Positions 1 through 8,568 are shown, numbered from the stretch's first letter. The stretch is 41,979 bases of DNA from Candidatus Yanofskyibacteriota bacterium (GCA_016185545.1 JACPNJ010000004.1:1-41979); one strand, 5' to 3'. Notes: generated by a model from the letters alone, not told the origin. Numbers and translations are program-made.

Positions 1-294
1 ATAAATTCAAAGAGCGAGAATTTCCCGCCAAAGCCAGTGAATTTTTCAATAATTTTAAATTGAAAAATTCACTGAATTGAGTTATACTTAACTCAATTAA
101 AAACTTGAAATTGTTAATGCTCTCAGCTTCGCTTTCATGGCGTCTATCCCGTAGCTCGCCGGAGGCGATGGTTCGGGACCCGCCCGCTCCATTCCGAGTC
201 CCGCGAAGTGGGACGAGGAGCGAATTCCGTTCGAGCTATTTCAAGAATACACCGCCAGTTATTCCAAATACCGCAATTTTGTGGTATTTTTATT

Positions 295-384
295 GCGGAA
301 GGGTGCTCCGAATGGCTAAGGAACCGGTCTTGAAAACCGGCGGGCCGCAAGGCCCTTGTGGGTTCGAGTCCCACCCCTTCCGCC
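295..384 (+). tRNA. tRNA-Ser, anticodon TGA
   Basis: Acceptor stem GCGGAAG/CTTCCGC, anticodon arm CCGGT-CTTGAAA-ACCGG, long variable arm (GGGCCGCAAGGCCC), T arm GGGTTCGAGTCCC. No encoded CCA. Confidence 0.93.
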
Positions 385-485
385 TTCGCCTCGCCGAAGA
401 TTTATCGAAGGCGGGTTTCGTTAAATCTTCGTCGGGCTACGGCGAGACATAGTCCGCCTTTGCTAGGCAAGTACCACCAACAAAA

Positions 486-1061
486 TTGGCCCACATAATT
501 GATCTTAAAAATAGGCAGACAGAATTAAAACCGGACAATAGTCTGGATTTAAATTTGAAATCGGATCACTCTCAACTAGAAACTAGAAACCAGAAACTAG
601 AAACTAGAATTATTTCTTGGTCCGGTCAATTACATTATTATTCAAATGTAAGAGTCACAGTTTTGGCGGCAACAGTACTTTTTGCCATTGCCGCGTTAGT
701 ACAGATTTTCCAAAAAAATATTATAACCACCATTTTTTTCGCTATGCTGGGAACGGTTTTACTGCTTAACGCCAAAAATAAACAGGAGTTAGGCGAGTTT
801 GAAATAAATCCAGCAGGTATAAAGACAAACAATAATCTGCTACGTTACAAAGAGCTGAAATCATTTTGGATAGAATATGACCCGGTTCTGGACATAAAAG
901 AGTTAAGTTTGCAAACTAAGAAATGGTATCTGCCTTATGTCAAAATTCCAATAACCGGACAAAATCCTGTACAAATTCGTCTTGCCTTGCTAGAGTTTTT
1001 ACCGGAAATTGAACATAAGGATACACTGGTTGAAATATTGGCAAGAAAATTAGGGATATAG
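486..1061 (+). CDS. hypothetical protein with two predicted transmembrane segments (TTG start)
   Basis: 191 aa ORF with hydrophobic stretches VTVLAATVLFAIAALV and IITTIFFAMLGTVLLL. Contains an in-frame heptamer array. Confidence 0.7.
   Translation: MAHIIDLKNRQTELKPDNSLDLNLKSDHSQLETRNQKLETRIISWSGQLHYYSNVRVTVLAATVLFAIAALVQIFQKNIITTIFFAMLGTVLLLNAKNKQELGEFEINPAGIKTNNNLLRYKELKSFWIEYDPVLDIKELSLQTKKWYLPYVKIPITGQNPVQIRLALLEFLPEIEHKDTLVEILARKLGI
574..608 (+). repeat. heptamer tandem array (AACTAGA/AACCAGA) x5, in-frame in ORF 486-1061
   Basis: AACTAGA AACTAGA AACCAGA AACTAGA AACTAGA read directly. Confidence 0.9.
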
Positions 1062-1222
1062 AATCTGGCGGCAACGCCTTCTATCACCACTTGCTCACCC
1101 AGCGAGTTCGCCGCATTCCGTCAAAAGCGTGGATTTTGCTTGCAGTGTTTTACTATTATACTGCTCGCAAACCGTGCAATCCACTCTTTTGACGGTGCTA
1201 TAAGGCATTGCCGCCAGATTCT
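1060..1222 (-). repeat. family A structured palindromic repeat, copy A1
   Basis: Ends AGAATCTGGCGGCAACGCCTT / AAGGCATTGCCGCCAGATTCT. The core, on the reverse complement, is near-identical to copies at 9109-9295 and 23227-23416. Confidence 0.9.
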
Positions 1223-1246
1223 AAAAATTGTAAATTACACTGAAAA

Positions 1247-1318
1247 GCTCCCATAGTTCAATGGATAGAACGTGGCCTTGCGGAGGCTAAAATCGGGGTT
1301 CGAATCCTCGTGGGAGCA
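1247..1318 (+). tRNA. tRNA-Arg, anticodon GCG
   Basis: Acceptor GCTCCCA/TGGGAGC, D arm GTTC/GAAC, anticodon arm TGGCC-TTGCGGA-GGCTA, T arm CGGGG-TTCGAAT-CCTCG. No encoded CCA. Confidence 0.9.
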
Positions 1319-1467
1319 CTGAATGAAATGAAGTGATCACACAGCAACTCGTCTGCGCGAGTTGCGTGAGGATGAGAACGGCGAAGTGATGTTTGGCGAG
1401 CACTCGACAAGCCAAACCACGAGCAGGTGGCTAGCCCGAACCGATGGAAGTCGGCGAGAGGCAAAGC

Positions 1468-1486
1468 CGAATCCTCGTGGGAGCAC
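1468..1486 (+). repeat. direct repeat of tRNA-Arg 3' end (CGAATCCTCGTGGGAGCAC; first copy 1301-1319)
   Basis: 19-nt identical match. Confidence 0.9.
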
Positions 1487-1492
1487 CACTAA

Positions 1493-1538
1493 GAAAAGCC
1501 CCGCCCCAGTTTTACTAAAACTGGGGCGGGGCTTTTCA
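1493..1538 (+). terminator. strong hairpin, Rho-independent-like
   Basis: GAAAAGCCCCGCCCCAGTTTTACTAAAACTGGGGCGGGGCTTTTC. Confidence 0.85.
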
Positions 1539-1551
1539 ATTAAGACGGGCG

Positions 1552-3852
1552 GTGTTAATAATTATGTTAATGATTAATCTAACTACCCCAATTGAAAAAC
1601 TTGCCCGTGTCGGACCAAGATTTTCAACGCGGTTGAAAAAACTGGGGATTAAAACCGTTCGCGATTTGCTTTGGCATTTTCCCGCGCGTTACGAAGATTA
1701 CAGCAAGCTATCGTTAATATCTGATGTTAATAGCGTGGGTCAAATGGTGAGTATTGCCGGTAAAATAGCAGATATAGAGTTAACCCGATCGTGGCGGCGG
1801 CACATGACAATAATCAACGCAACAATTAAAGACAAAAGCGGCTTAATTCACGCAGTTTGGTTTAATCAACCCTACATAACCGACGCCCTCAAAGTTGGAA
1901 CATTTGTCAGCTTATCCGGCAAAACTTCGCTAGACAAAAATGGGCTATACCTATCTTCACCTTCTTATGAAAAAATTGACTCATCAACCCATAACCTAAA
2001 ACCTATAACCTATAACCTAGTTCATACTGGCCGTCTAGTGCCTATCTATCCCGAAACCGAAGGCCTCACTTCTAAATATATGCGTTTCCTAATTAAGCCC
2101 CTGCTTGCTCAAATTTCCGCCCAAGGCGGATCCGCTTCTGGCGGAAAATCCATATCTGATCCTCTGCCGCTAGAATTGCTCACAAAATATAATTTTCCCG
2201 CGCTTGCTTACGCGCTTCAGGCAATACACTTCCCTGAAAATCTTAAACAAGCCGCTGCGGCAAAACAAAGATTCGCTTTTGAGGAAATCTTGCTTTTCCA
2301 ATTGCGGGTTTTACGCGACCACAGGCAATTGCAGTCGCTGAAAGCCCCGCAAATCAAATTCAATAAGGAACTCGTCGCAAGTTTTGTTAAAAAATTGCCT
2401 TTTGAATTGACTAACGACCAGCGAATCGCGGCTTATGAGATTCTACAGGATTTAGAAAGACCTTTTCCAATGAACCGCCTGCTTAACGGTGACGTCGGCT
2501 CCGGTAAAACAGTTGTAGCGCTCATTGCCGCGTATCAAACAATAAACGCCGGCTTGCAGGCGGTATTTATGGCGCCGACGGAAATATTGGCTCGCCAGCA
2601 TTTCCAAACCATAACGGAAATGCTGGCGAGCCAATCACCAATTAAAATCGGCCTGCTCATCGGGGGTGAAGCAAAACAATGGCCTAATGATGAAACTGAG
2701 ACCGAAAAAATACCAAAAAAATTAATGTATAAAAAAATTGCCGCCGGCGAAATAAATTTACTGATTGGCACGCACGCGGTTATACAGAAAGATGTAATAT
2801 TTAAAAATCTTGGATTAGTCGTTATTGATGAACAACATAGATTTGGCGTGGAACAGCGAATGAAACTGGTTAAAAATTCAAACCTATCACCTATCACCTA
2901 TCACCTATCACCTCACCTCTTGAGCATGACAGCCACCCCCATACCACGCACCCTTGCTCTTACGATTTATGGTGACTTAGATATCTCTTTGATAAAAGAA
3001 AAACCAAAGGGCAGGCAACAAATTATTACAAAAATCATACCGCGCAATAAAAGAGATGGCGCTCATAAATTTATAGAACAGCAAATCAAAAACGGACGCC
3101 AAGTTTTCGTTATATGTCCACGAATTGAAATGTCTAAGACGGATGGATTTGCACGAGCCAAACCAATCTCACAGGCAAAGTTAGTTTGGGCTGAAGTCAA
3201 AGCCGTTACCGAAGAATACGAAAAACTGTCAAAAAATGTTTTTCCGCAATATCGTGTAGCTATGCTTCATGGCCGACTTAAATCCAAAGTAAAAGATGAG
3301 ATTATGAAAAAATTCAAAGATGGACACTATGACATCTTAGTCTCCACTTCTGTCGTGGAAGTTGGCGTGGATATACACAATGCCACAATTATGATGATCG
3401 AATCGGCCGAGAGATTCGGCTTGGCCCAGTTGCATCAGTTTCGCGGACGAGTAGGCAGAGGGCCGCATCAATCGTATTGCTTTTTATTTACAAGTCCCGT
3501 TAGAAACCACCCTGCCGAAGGCACGGCTACGACCGCCTCGGGACGCCCTACTTCTAACGGAACAAGCTCATCTGACACACCGGTGGGCCGCCATTTGCGC
3601 GCGCTTGAACTAACTGACGACGGTTTCCAACTCGCTGAAATGGATTTAAAAATACGCGGTCCCGGAGAATTCACTGGCACTCAGCAATCAGGCATTCCCG
3701 ATATTGCCATGGCCTCCCTTTCTGATCTGGATCTAATAAAAAAAGCCAGGTTGGAAGCCCGGCTGTTGCTGAAAGATGATCCTGCACTAAAACACTATCC
3801 TTTGCTTGCCATCCGGCTGGCTGAAATACAAAGATTAGTACATTTTGAGTAA
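1552..3852 (+). CDS. recG: ATP-dependent DNA helicase RecG
   Basis: Motifs LLNGDVGSGKTVVALIAA, VVIDEQHRFGVEQR, SMTATPIPRTLAL, STSVVEVGVDI, FRGRVGRG, LKIRGPGEFTGTQQSG. Confidence 0.96.
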   Translation: MLIIMLMINLTTPIEKLARVGPRFSTRLKKLGIKTVRDLLWHFPARYEDYSKLSLISDVNSVGQMVSIAGKIADIELTRSWRRHMTIINATIKDKSGLIHAVWFNQPYITDALKVGTFVSLSGKTSLDKNGLYLSSPSYEKIDSSTHNLKPITYNLVHTGRLVPIYPETEGLTSKYMRFLIKPLLAQISAQGGSASGGKSISDPLPLELLTKYNFPALAYALQAIHFPENLKQAAAAKQRFAFEEILLFQLRVLRDHRQLQSLKAPQIKFNKELVASFVKKLPFELTNDQRIAAYEILQDLERPFPMNRLLNGDVGSGKTVVALIAAYQTINAGLQAVFMAPTEILARQHFQTITEMLASQSPIKIGLLIGGEAKQWPNDETETEKIPKKLMYKKIAAGEINLLIGTHAVIQKDVIFKNLGLVVIDEQHRFGVEQRMKLVKNSNLSPITYHLSPHLLSMTATPIPRTLALTIYGDLDISLIKEKPKGRQQIITKIIPRNKRDGAHKFIEQQIKNGRQVFVICPRIEMSKTDGFARAKPISQAKLVWAEVKAVTEEYEKLSKNVFPQYRVAMLHGRLKSKVKDEIMKKFKDGHYDILVSTSVVEVGVDIHNATIMMIESAERFGLAQLHQFRGRVGRGPHQSYCFLFTSPVRNHPAEGTATTASGRPTSNGTSSSDTPVGRHLRALELTDDGFQLAEMDLKIRGPGEFTGTQQSGIPDIAMASLSDLDLIKKARLEARLLLKDDPALKHYPLLAIRLAEIQRLVHFE
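1990..2017 (+). repeat. heptamer array (CATAACC TAAAACC TATAACC TATAACC), in-frame in recG
   Basis: Read directly; protein segment HNLKPITYNLV. Confidence 0.88.
2112..2148 (+). repeat. palindrome in-frame in recG
   Basis: ATTTCCGCC caag GCGGATCCGC ttct GGCGGAAAAT; protein segment SAQGGSASGGKS. Confidence 0.8.
2884..2911 (+). repeat. heptamer array (CTATCAC)x4, in-frame in recG
   Basis: Four perfect CTATCAC units next to the SMTATPIPRT motif; protein segment LSPITYHLSPH. Confidence 0.93.
3497..3560 (+). repeat. palindromic insertion in-frame in recG
   Basis: CCGTTAGAA ... TTCTAACGG perfect arms; protein segment RNHPAEGTATTASGRPTSNG, not expected in RecG. Confidence 0.75.
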
Positions 3853-4113
3853 TTCTTCTGCTTTTTCTCCGCTACCCTTACATGCCAGGCATGTTTTTGA
3901 TCCGCCATCCGGATCGCCGGATGTACTAACATTTCCATCACCATCACATGAACAACATAGGTAGTGTTTTAATCCTTTTTTTATTTTCCCCCACATCCGA
4001 ATTTCGCTTTGGTCTTCTTTTACCCTTCTCTCCAACTCCGCGATTCTTTGCTCGGCAAAATCATTTATTTGTTTTACCGAACCGGAACCCAAATGATTGA
4101 AAGCCTCTGCCAT
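3835..4113 (-). CDS. small protein with a single DnaJ-like CxxCxGxG zinc-finger pair
   Basis: CSCDGDG ... CLACKGSG. ATG at 4113 preceded by GGAGGAGAGAA. Confidence 0.75.
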   Translation of the reverse strand: MAEAFNHLGSGSVKQINDFAEQRIAELERRVKEDQSEIRMWGKIKKGLKHYLCCSCDGDGNVSTSGDPDGGSKTCLACKGSGEKAEELLKMY

Positions 4114-4161
4114 TTCTCTCCTCCTTGTCAAGTTACTGCTCGTTATCCATATCCATGATTA

Positions 4162-5766
4162 TCATAATTCTTTATTGAATTCAAGCAAGCGAGTTTTCGG
4201 AGTTACCCAAAATCCCATATATTTTCCGAGCATCAATCTGGTTTGGGCTTCAAGGCCGGGCAGAGAACCAAGAAAAATAGTGGTCGCTGGAAATAAAATC
4301 CATTGGAGTATCATCCAAACATGCTTGAACTTGCCGTATCGCAGAGGTCGGGGCGGCAAGATAAAAATCGTAAGAATCGCCGATGTTATAAGACCCAGCA
4401 TTGCGAAGGTCATAATCAGCCGAGTTAAAAACGGCAAATTAAATGAAAGGACTGTTTTATTAAATTCGTTGCCGCCCACTATGACAGGCAACCAGCCAAG
4501 TAAAAATATCATAATCGCGTTGGTGGCCCAGGACCAGAATCGTTCAAGCATCGTGAATGTCAGATAAATTTTTTTGCCAAAACCGATTGCTTTGTTTTTG
4601 TAAAATCCGAAAAGAAAATACGGCACATTTTCCGCCCCATAACCCCAACGGCGTTGTTGTTTATAAACATTGACCATCGTTTGCCAGAATGTCGGAGCAA
4701 CATTGGCATCCATGGAAACAGGATAATAAAGCGGCACAACCTGATAACGGCCGTCATAGCGCAAAAAGCACTGCCAAAAAATCCGCGAATCCTCGCTAAC
4801 CATATTGTTTTGCCAAAAATCAACATCAATCAAAGCCGTCAACGGCATAGAATGGCTGGAAAAAGTCGTGTCGCTTTCCATGCGCTCCTGTTTTATCGTA
4901 TGCCAAAATGTTGAAGAAAATGCCACCACCCGCGCGAACGATGGCGCTTCCCAAATGTTATTAGTATAAAACGGTACCGGCTGATATGACGAATGCAACG
5001 GATCGTATGAAATAAGAAAAGTATAAGTCAAGCGACCGAAATATTCGGGAAAAACAACTGTATCAATGTCCAGAGCCGAAACCAAAACACGGTCATAACT
5101 AATGCCCAGGGCATCTATAATTTCACGTTTTGCGAATCTGCCCGCCCAAGCAATGTTCGAACCCTTGCCAGCCAGCTCTCCCGGTATTGACACCGGGTGC
5201 TCAACAATCATCAATTTTAAAAATTGATTTTGATATTTTGAAATTATTTCTTCCGCCATGCGCAAGTTAAAATCTTTGCCCGCCCGTTCTTCCTGCGATA
5301 TAACAACAATTATCCTATTTTTAGGATAATTCGCATTTAACAGACCGTCTAAACTCGCACCGACCACTTCCGCCCCTTCTTTATAGGTCGGCAGAATTAT
5401 CAAATGGTAAATATCCTGCCAGGATTTAGTAGCTGGTAGCTGGTAGCTGGTGGCTGGTAGCTGGTGCAAAGCCTCTAGCCAGTTAATTTTCATATTCAGA
5501 CGCATTTGTTTGAAAGCAACCCTCAAATGGAGCGCCAAATAAACCGTTTTGACAAGCCAATAAACATCAAAAATTATAATAAAAACCGCTATGGCAACCG
5601 GCTGAATAAACGATAAAATAACGACGGTTATCAAAGTGGACCAAGCGAGAAATCCGGGTAAAATCTCAAAAAACCGGTATATTAACCGGTCTTTTTTGTC
5701 AGCCAAATCAACGGCTTTACCTAATTTCAGGTAACTGTTACCCACTCCGTTAGAGTAGCAAATCAA
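4162..5766 (-). CDS. membrane glycosyltransferase, family 2-like
   Basis: HLIILPTYKEGAEVVGASLDGLLNANYPKNRIIVVIS, ALDIDTVVFPEYF, QQRRWGYGAENVPYFL, multiple TM segments. Confidence 0.85.
   Translation of the reverse strand: MICYSNGVGNSYLKLGKAVDLADKKDRLIYRFFEILPGFLAWSTLITVVILSFIQPVAIAVFIIIFDVYWLVKTVYLALHLRVAFKQMRLNMKINWLEALHQLPATSYQLPATKSWQDIYHLIILPTYKEGAEVVGASLDGLLNANYPKNRIIVVISQEERAGKDFNLRMAEEIISKYQNQFLKLMIVEHPVSIPGELAGKGSNIAWAGRFAKREIIDALGISYDRVLVSALDIDTVVFPEYFGRLTYTFLISYDPLHSSYQPVPFYTNNIWEAPSFARVVAFSSTFWHTIKQERMESDTTFSSHSMPLTALIDVDFWQNNMVSEDSRIFWQCFLRYDGRYQVVPLYYPVSMDANVAPTFWQTMVNVYKQQRRWGYGAENVPYFLFGFYKNKAIGFGKKIYLTFTMLERFWSWATNAIMIFLLGWLPVIVGGNEFNKTVLSFNLPFLTRLIMTFAMLGLITSAILTIFILPPRPLRYGKFKHVWMILQWILFPATTIFLGSLPGLEAQTRLMLGKYMGFWVTPKTRLLEFNKEL
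5430..5464 (-). repeat. heptamer array (TAGCTGG/TGGCTGG)x5, in-frame in glycosyltransferase
   Basis: TAGCTGG TAGCTGG TAGCTGG TGGCTGG TAGCTGG; protein segment QLPATSYQLPAT. Confidence 0.93.
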
Positions 5767-5789
5767 AGAGATGATTTCAAAATCAATTT

Positions 5790-6803
5790 CTATAAAGAAA
5801 ACACAAAACGATAAAGACCATTTTCCATGTCTATCAAGCCAGACTTCGCTTCAATGTCGATTTGAGCCAGTGAGGCAAATAGCCGCCGAAGCTCATCAAG
5901 GTCATACTTTCGGCATTGCTCATAAGTTTTTTTAACGATAAAAGGATTGAGTCCGGTTTTTTTCACGATCCCAATATAAGGCACGGCATTTTTTATAAGA
6001 CTTTTTATCCGTAGCAAATTACGGAATTGGTAAGTAACCATAGAAAAAATATAATAGGGGTCTTCTCCCGCCATAAGATTACCATGAAGTAAAATCGCAG
6101 CTTTTAACTGGTTTCTGCCGGCTACGGCGTCAACAACATGGAAAATATTTAAATCCTCTTTTGGATTGACCAGCAAATCAACATCGTCTGCCATTATTTT
6201 ATCCGGCATTTGTTTGGGTCTTTCCAAACTGGTGCTGGACGAGCCACATTCTCCGCCGTTACGAGGAGCGCCCCTGTAGTTTGCTAACTTGATAATTTCT
6301 TGGCTTAACCGCCATGTATCCGAACCGGTAAAAGAAATAAGTTTTTTTATTGCTGCAGGATCGGCTTCGACACCCATTAATTTGAATTCTTTTACCGTCC
6401 AATTCTCAAGCTGTTTTCCCTCCAGTAATTCCAAACATCTGCTTACATTTGGTTGGGCCATAAGCAAAGCGAGGAGCTCTTTGTTTTGATTTGCTAGTTG
6501 TATGTCATCAGTATTTTCCGCAAAAACCAATATCCTTTGCTTATCATTTATCAAATCCCATGTTTTTATGAGTCCTGAAACTTTATCAGCTTCACTGAAA
6601 GAATTTTTCAGCACAATCAGCCGTTTTTCATCGAAAAAAGATACGGTCTTAACGGCATTCTCAAGTTTAGCGAATTCACCAGCTTCGCTCAGATTCAATA
6701 TTGAGAAAGCTAATCCCGAGTATTTTTTTTTATACTCCTCAACAATCTTTTCCAAATTTTGTTTCAGCCGATAACTGTCCCGGCCGTATAAAAAGACAAT
6801 CAC
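5790..6803 (-). CDS. holA: DNA polymerase III subunit delta (GTG start)
   Basis: MIVFLYGRDSYRLKQNLEKI, domain organisation, VDAVAGRNQLKAAILLHGNLMAGEDPYYIFSMVTYQFRNLLRIK. Confidence 0.88.
   Translation of the reverse strand: MIVFLYGRDSYRLKQNLEKIVEEYKKKYSGLAFSILNLSEAGEFAKLENAVKTVSFFDEKRLIVLKNSFSEADKVSGLIKTWDLINDKQRILVFAENTDDIQLANQNKELLALLMAQPNVSRCLELLEGKQLENWTVKEFKLMGVEADPAAIKKLISFTGSDTWRLSQEIIKLANYRGAPRNGGECGSSSTSLERPKQMPDKIMADDVDLLVNPKEDLNIFHVVDAVAGRNQLKAAILLHGNLMAGEDPYYIFSMVTYQFRNLLRIKSLIKNAVPYIGIVKKTGLNPFIVKKTYEQCRKYDLDELRRLFASLAQIDIEAKSGLIDMENGLYRFVFSL
6200..6283 (-). repeat. in-frame palindromic/repeat insertion in holA
   Basis: Protein segment YRGAPRNGGECGSSSTSLERPKQMPDK interrupts holA; DNA contains the 9-mer ACGAGGAGC shared with other palindromes here. 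Confidence 0.6.
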
Positions 6804-6804
6804 G

Positions 6805-6876
6805 CAGGTGTCAGGTGTCAGGTGTCAGGTGTCAGGTTTAATTTTCTGTAACCTAAAACCTGTAACCTGAAACCTA
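6805..6876. repeat. two converging heptamer arrays between DUF3048 gene stop and holA start
   Basis: CAGGTGT x4 + CAGGTTT, spacer, then CTGTAAC CTAAAAC CTGTAAC CTGAAAC CTAATTA. Confidence 0.93.
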
Positions 6877-7869
6877 ATTAGTTACGATTTCCACCCACAC
6901 ACTCCCTGCTACGAATGGTATTTCCTTGTGGTTTTGATCGTAGAAAAACAGTTTTGCACGGTCATTTTTTTTCTCCCAAGTTCCCGTAATCACTGCGCCA
7001 TTTTTATAAACTAACAGTCCGCCGCTTCCCACCGTTTTAACTCTTATATAATCCTTGTTTATCGGCGACCAGGTTGTTTTCATTATGACAATATTCTTGG
7101 CTTCAACTTGTTTGCCGGTATTTTTATCAATTTCTGGTTTGCTGGCTCGCGAGCGAAAATATGAGTTAGTTTCTTTTTTATATTCCCAGACAACCCTAAA
7201 TTCTTTGTTGAAAATCGGCCCCGGTTCAATCTCGCCCTTACTGCCATCTTCCTCATGCATATAAGAAACTTCGGAACTACTCAATTTATAACCCAATTTT
7301 GAAGAGATTTCACCGAGCAGATTAAAATTAGTAAAAGCATTGTGGGGCATCGGTATGGATTTCTCACGGTAATAAATCGTGCCGTCGTATTTAAGGCCGT
7401 CAATATTATCAATGATACCGGCATTAAGTTCATCTAAAACCTCTTTTTCGCCTCCGAAATGAGCGTAAATCGCATTGAACCCCAGGGCCAGCGGAACAAA
7501 ATCAAGCCGCGATGAACGCACTGAACCAAGTTTTTTTGGCCGGTTACACTGATAAACCGCCATCATTCGCGTGAAGCCGTTAGCAACCACTGGCATTTCA
7601 AAAACCATATCCGCCTCCCCCACTCCCGACAACGGCCTCGCCTCTTTATCCGATGAGAGCATCACCGCAAACGGCCGCGCGTTATAATTCTCACATTCAA
7701 TTCCGGCAACCGTACTTGGGTTTAATTTTTTATCGGATATTGAAGTACTATTAAGTATGTCAATTTTCTTGTTATCAATCTTCGCCAACCCAAAACCCAG
7801 CAAAACTATTGCCACCACTGCCCCAATCCATATATAAAGTTTTTTTCGTGATATCGCCTCAAGCGTCAT
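6874..7869 (-). CDS. DUF3048 domain (YerB-like) membrane-anchored protein
   Basis: NARPFAVMLSSDKEARPLSGVGEADMVFEMPVVANGFTRMMAVYQ, SVRSSRLDFVPLALGFNAIYAHFGG, N-terminal TM. Confidence 0.85.
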   Translation of the reverse strand: MTLEAISRKKLYIWIGAVVAIVLLGFGLAKIDNKKIDILNSTSISDKKLNPSTVAGIECENYNARPFAVMLSSDKEARPLSGVGEADMVFEMPVVANGFTRMMAVYQCNRPKKLGSVRSSRLDFVPLALGFNAIYAHFGGEKEVLDELNAGIIDNIDGLKYDGTIYYREKSIPMPHNAFTNFNLLGEISSKLGYKLSSSEVSYMHEEDGSKGEIEPGPIFNKEFRVVWEYKKETNSYFRSRASKPEIDKNTGKQVEAKNIVIMKTTWSPINKDYIRVKTVGSGGLLVYKNGAVITGTWEKKNDRAKLFFYDQNHKEIPFVAGSVWVEIVTN

Positions 7870-8438
7870 TTTAATAAGTTGGAGATTATCTTTATCATTA
7901 TGTCCTTGTCGCCCGGATCGCTTACGGCGATCAACAAGGCCAAAGCGACTAACGCATTATCGTTGATTTTCTTTTCACCCGTATTTTTATAGAGATAACT
8001 GTTCCTATCCAAAAAGTAGACAAACAAGAATGAAGCAATTCGCTTGTTGCCATCAACAAAAGGATGGTCTTTGATGATAAAATATAAAAGATGGGCCGCT
8101 TTTTCTTCTATGCTCGGATATAATGCTTTGCCGGCGAATGTCTGGCGGATAGTTCCCAACACGGCCCTGAATTTCTCTCCATACTCTTGTCCGAAAAGAT
8201 CGCCGGCTTCCTTCTTGGCCAACAATTCCTCTTTCAACTTCACGATAATTTCAAAAGCGGTTTTGTGATCTAAAATAAATTTTCCCCTGCCCCTTTTCGC
8301 TAAAACCAGTTTATTTTTATCATATTGTTCAAGCAGGGTAAGGGTCTTGGCATAGTTAGCAAGTAAATCCAAAACCTCCCGCTCTTGGCCGGTCATTTGA
8401 GGTTTTATAAATAATAATTTTCCCTTTTTTGATTTCAT
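7866..8438 (-). CDS. Fic/DOC family protein
   Basis: Fic core motif HPFVDGNKRIASFLFVYFL. Confidence 0.88.
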   Translation of the reverse strand: MKSKKGKLLFIKPQMTGQEREVLDLLANYAKTLTLLEQYDKNKLVLAKRGRGKFILDHKTAFEIIVKLKEELLAKKEAGDLFGQEYGEKFRAVLGTIRQTFAGKALYPSIEEKAAHLLYFIIKDHPFVDGNKRIASFLFVYFLDRNSYLYKNTGEKKINDNALVALALLIAVSDPGDKDIMIKIISNLLK

Positions 8439-8483
8439 TTTGAGCCACACCTTAAATCTATCAGAAATCCTCGAAGTTGATAA

Positions 8484-8516
8484 GAATTTGACAGAATTCT
8501 AATGTTTTGGTAGTAT
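8484..8516 (+). promoter_or_regulatory. sigma70-like promoter for ORF 8569
   Basis: TTGACA-17 nt-TAGTAT; SD AGGAGG upstream of the ATG. Confidence 0.55.
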
Positions 8517-8568
8517 AACAGTGTTCCGCTTTGGTTCTTTTAGAATTATTTAGAATTATTAGGAGGAA

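Noticed and set aside
105-452. ORFs 105-452 (+) and 144-374 (-)
   Set aside because: They overlap tRNA-Ser and flanking palindromes; spurious.
1258-1577. ORFs across tRNA-Arg and its 3' repeat
   Set aside because: Overlap the tRNA and terminator; no protein signature.
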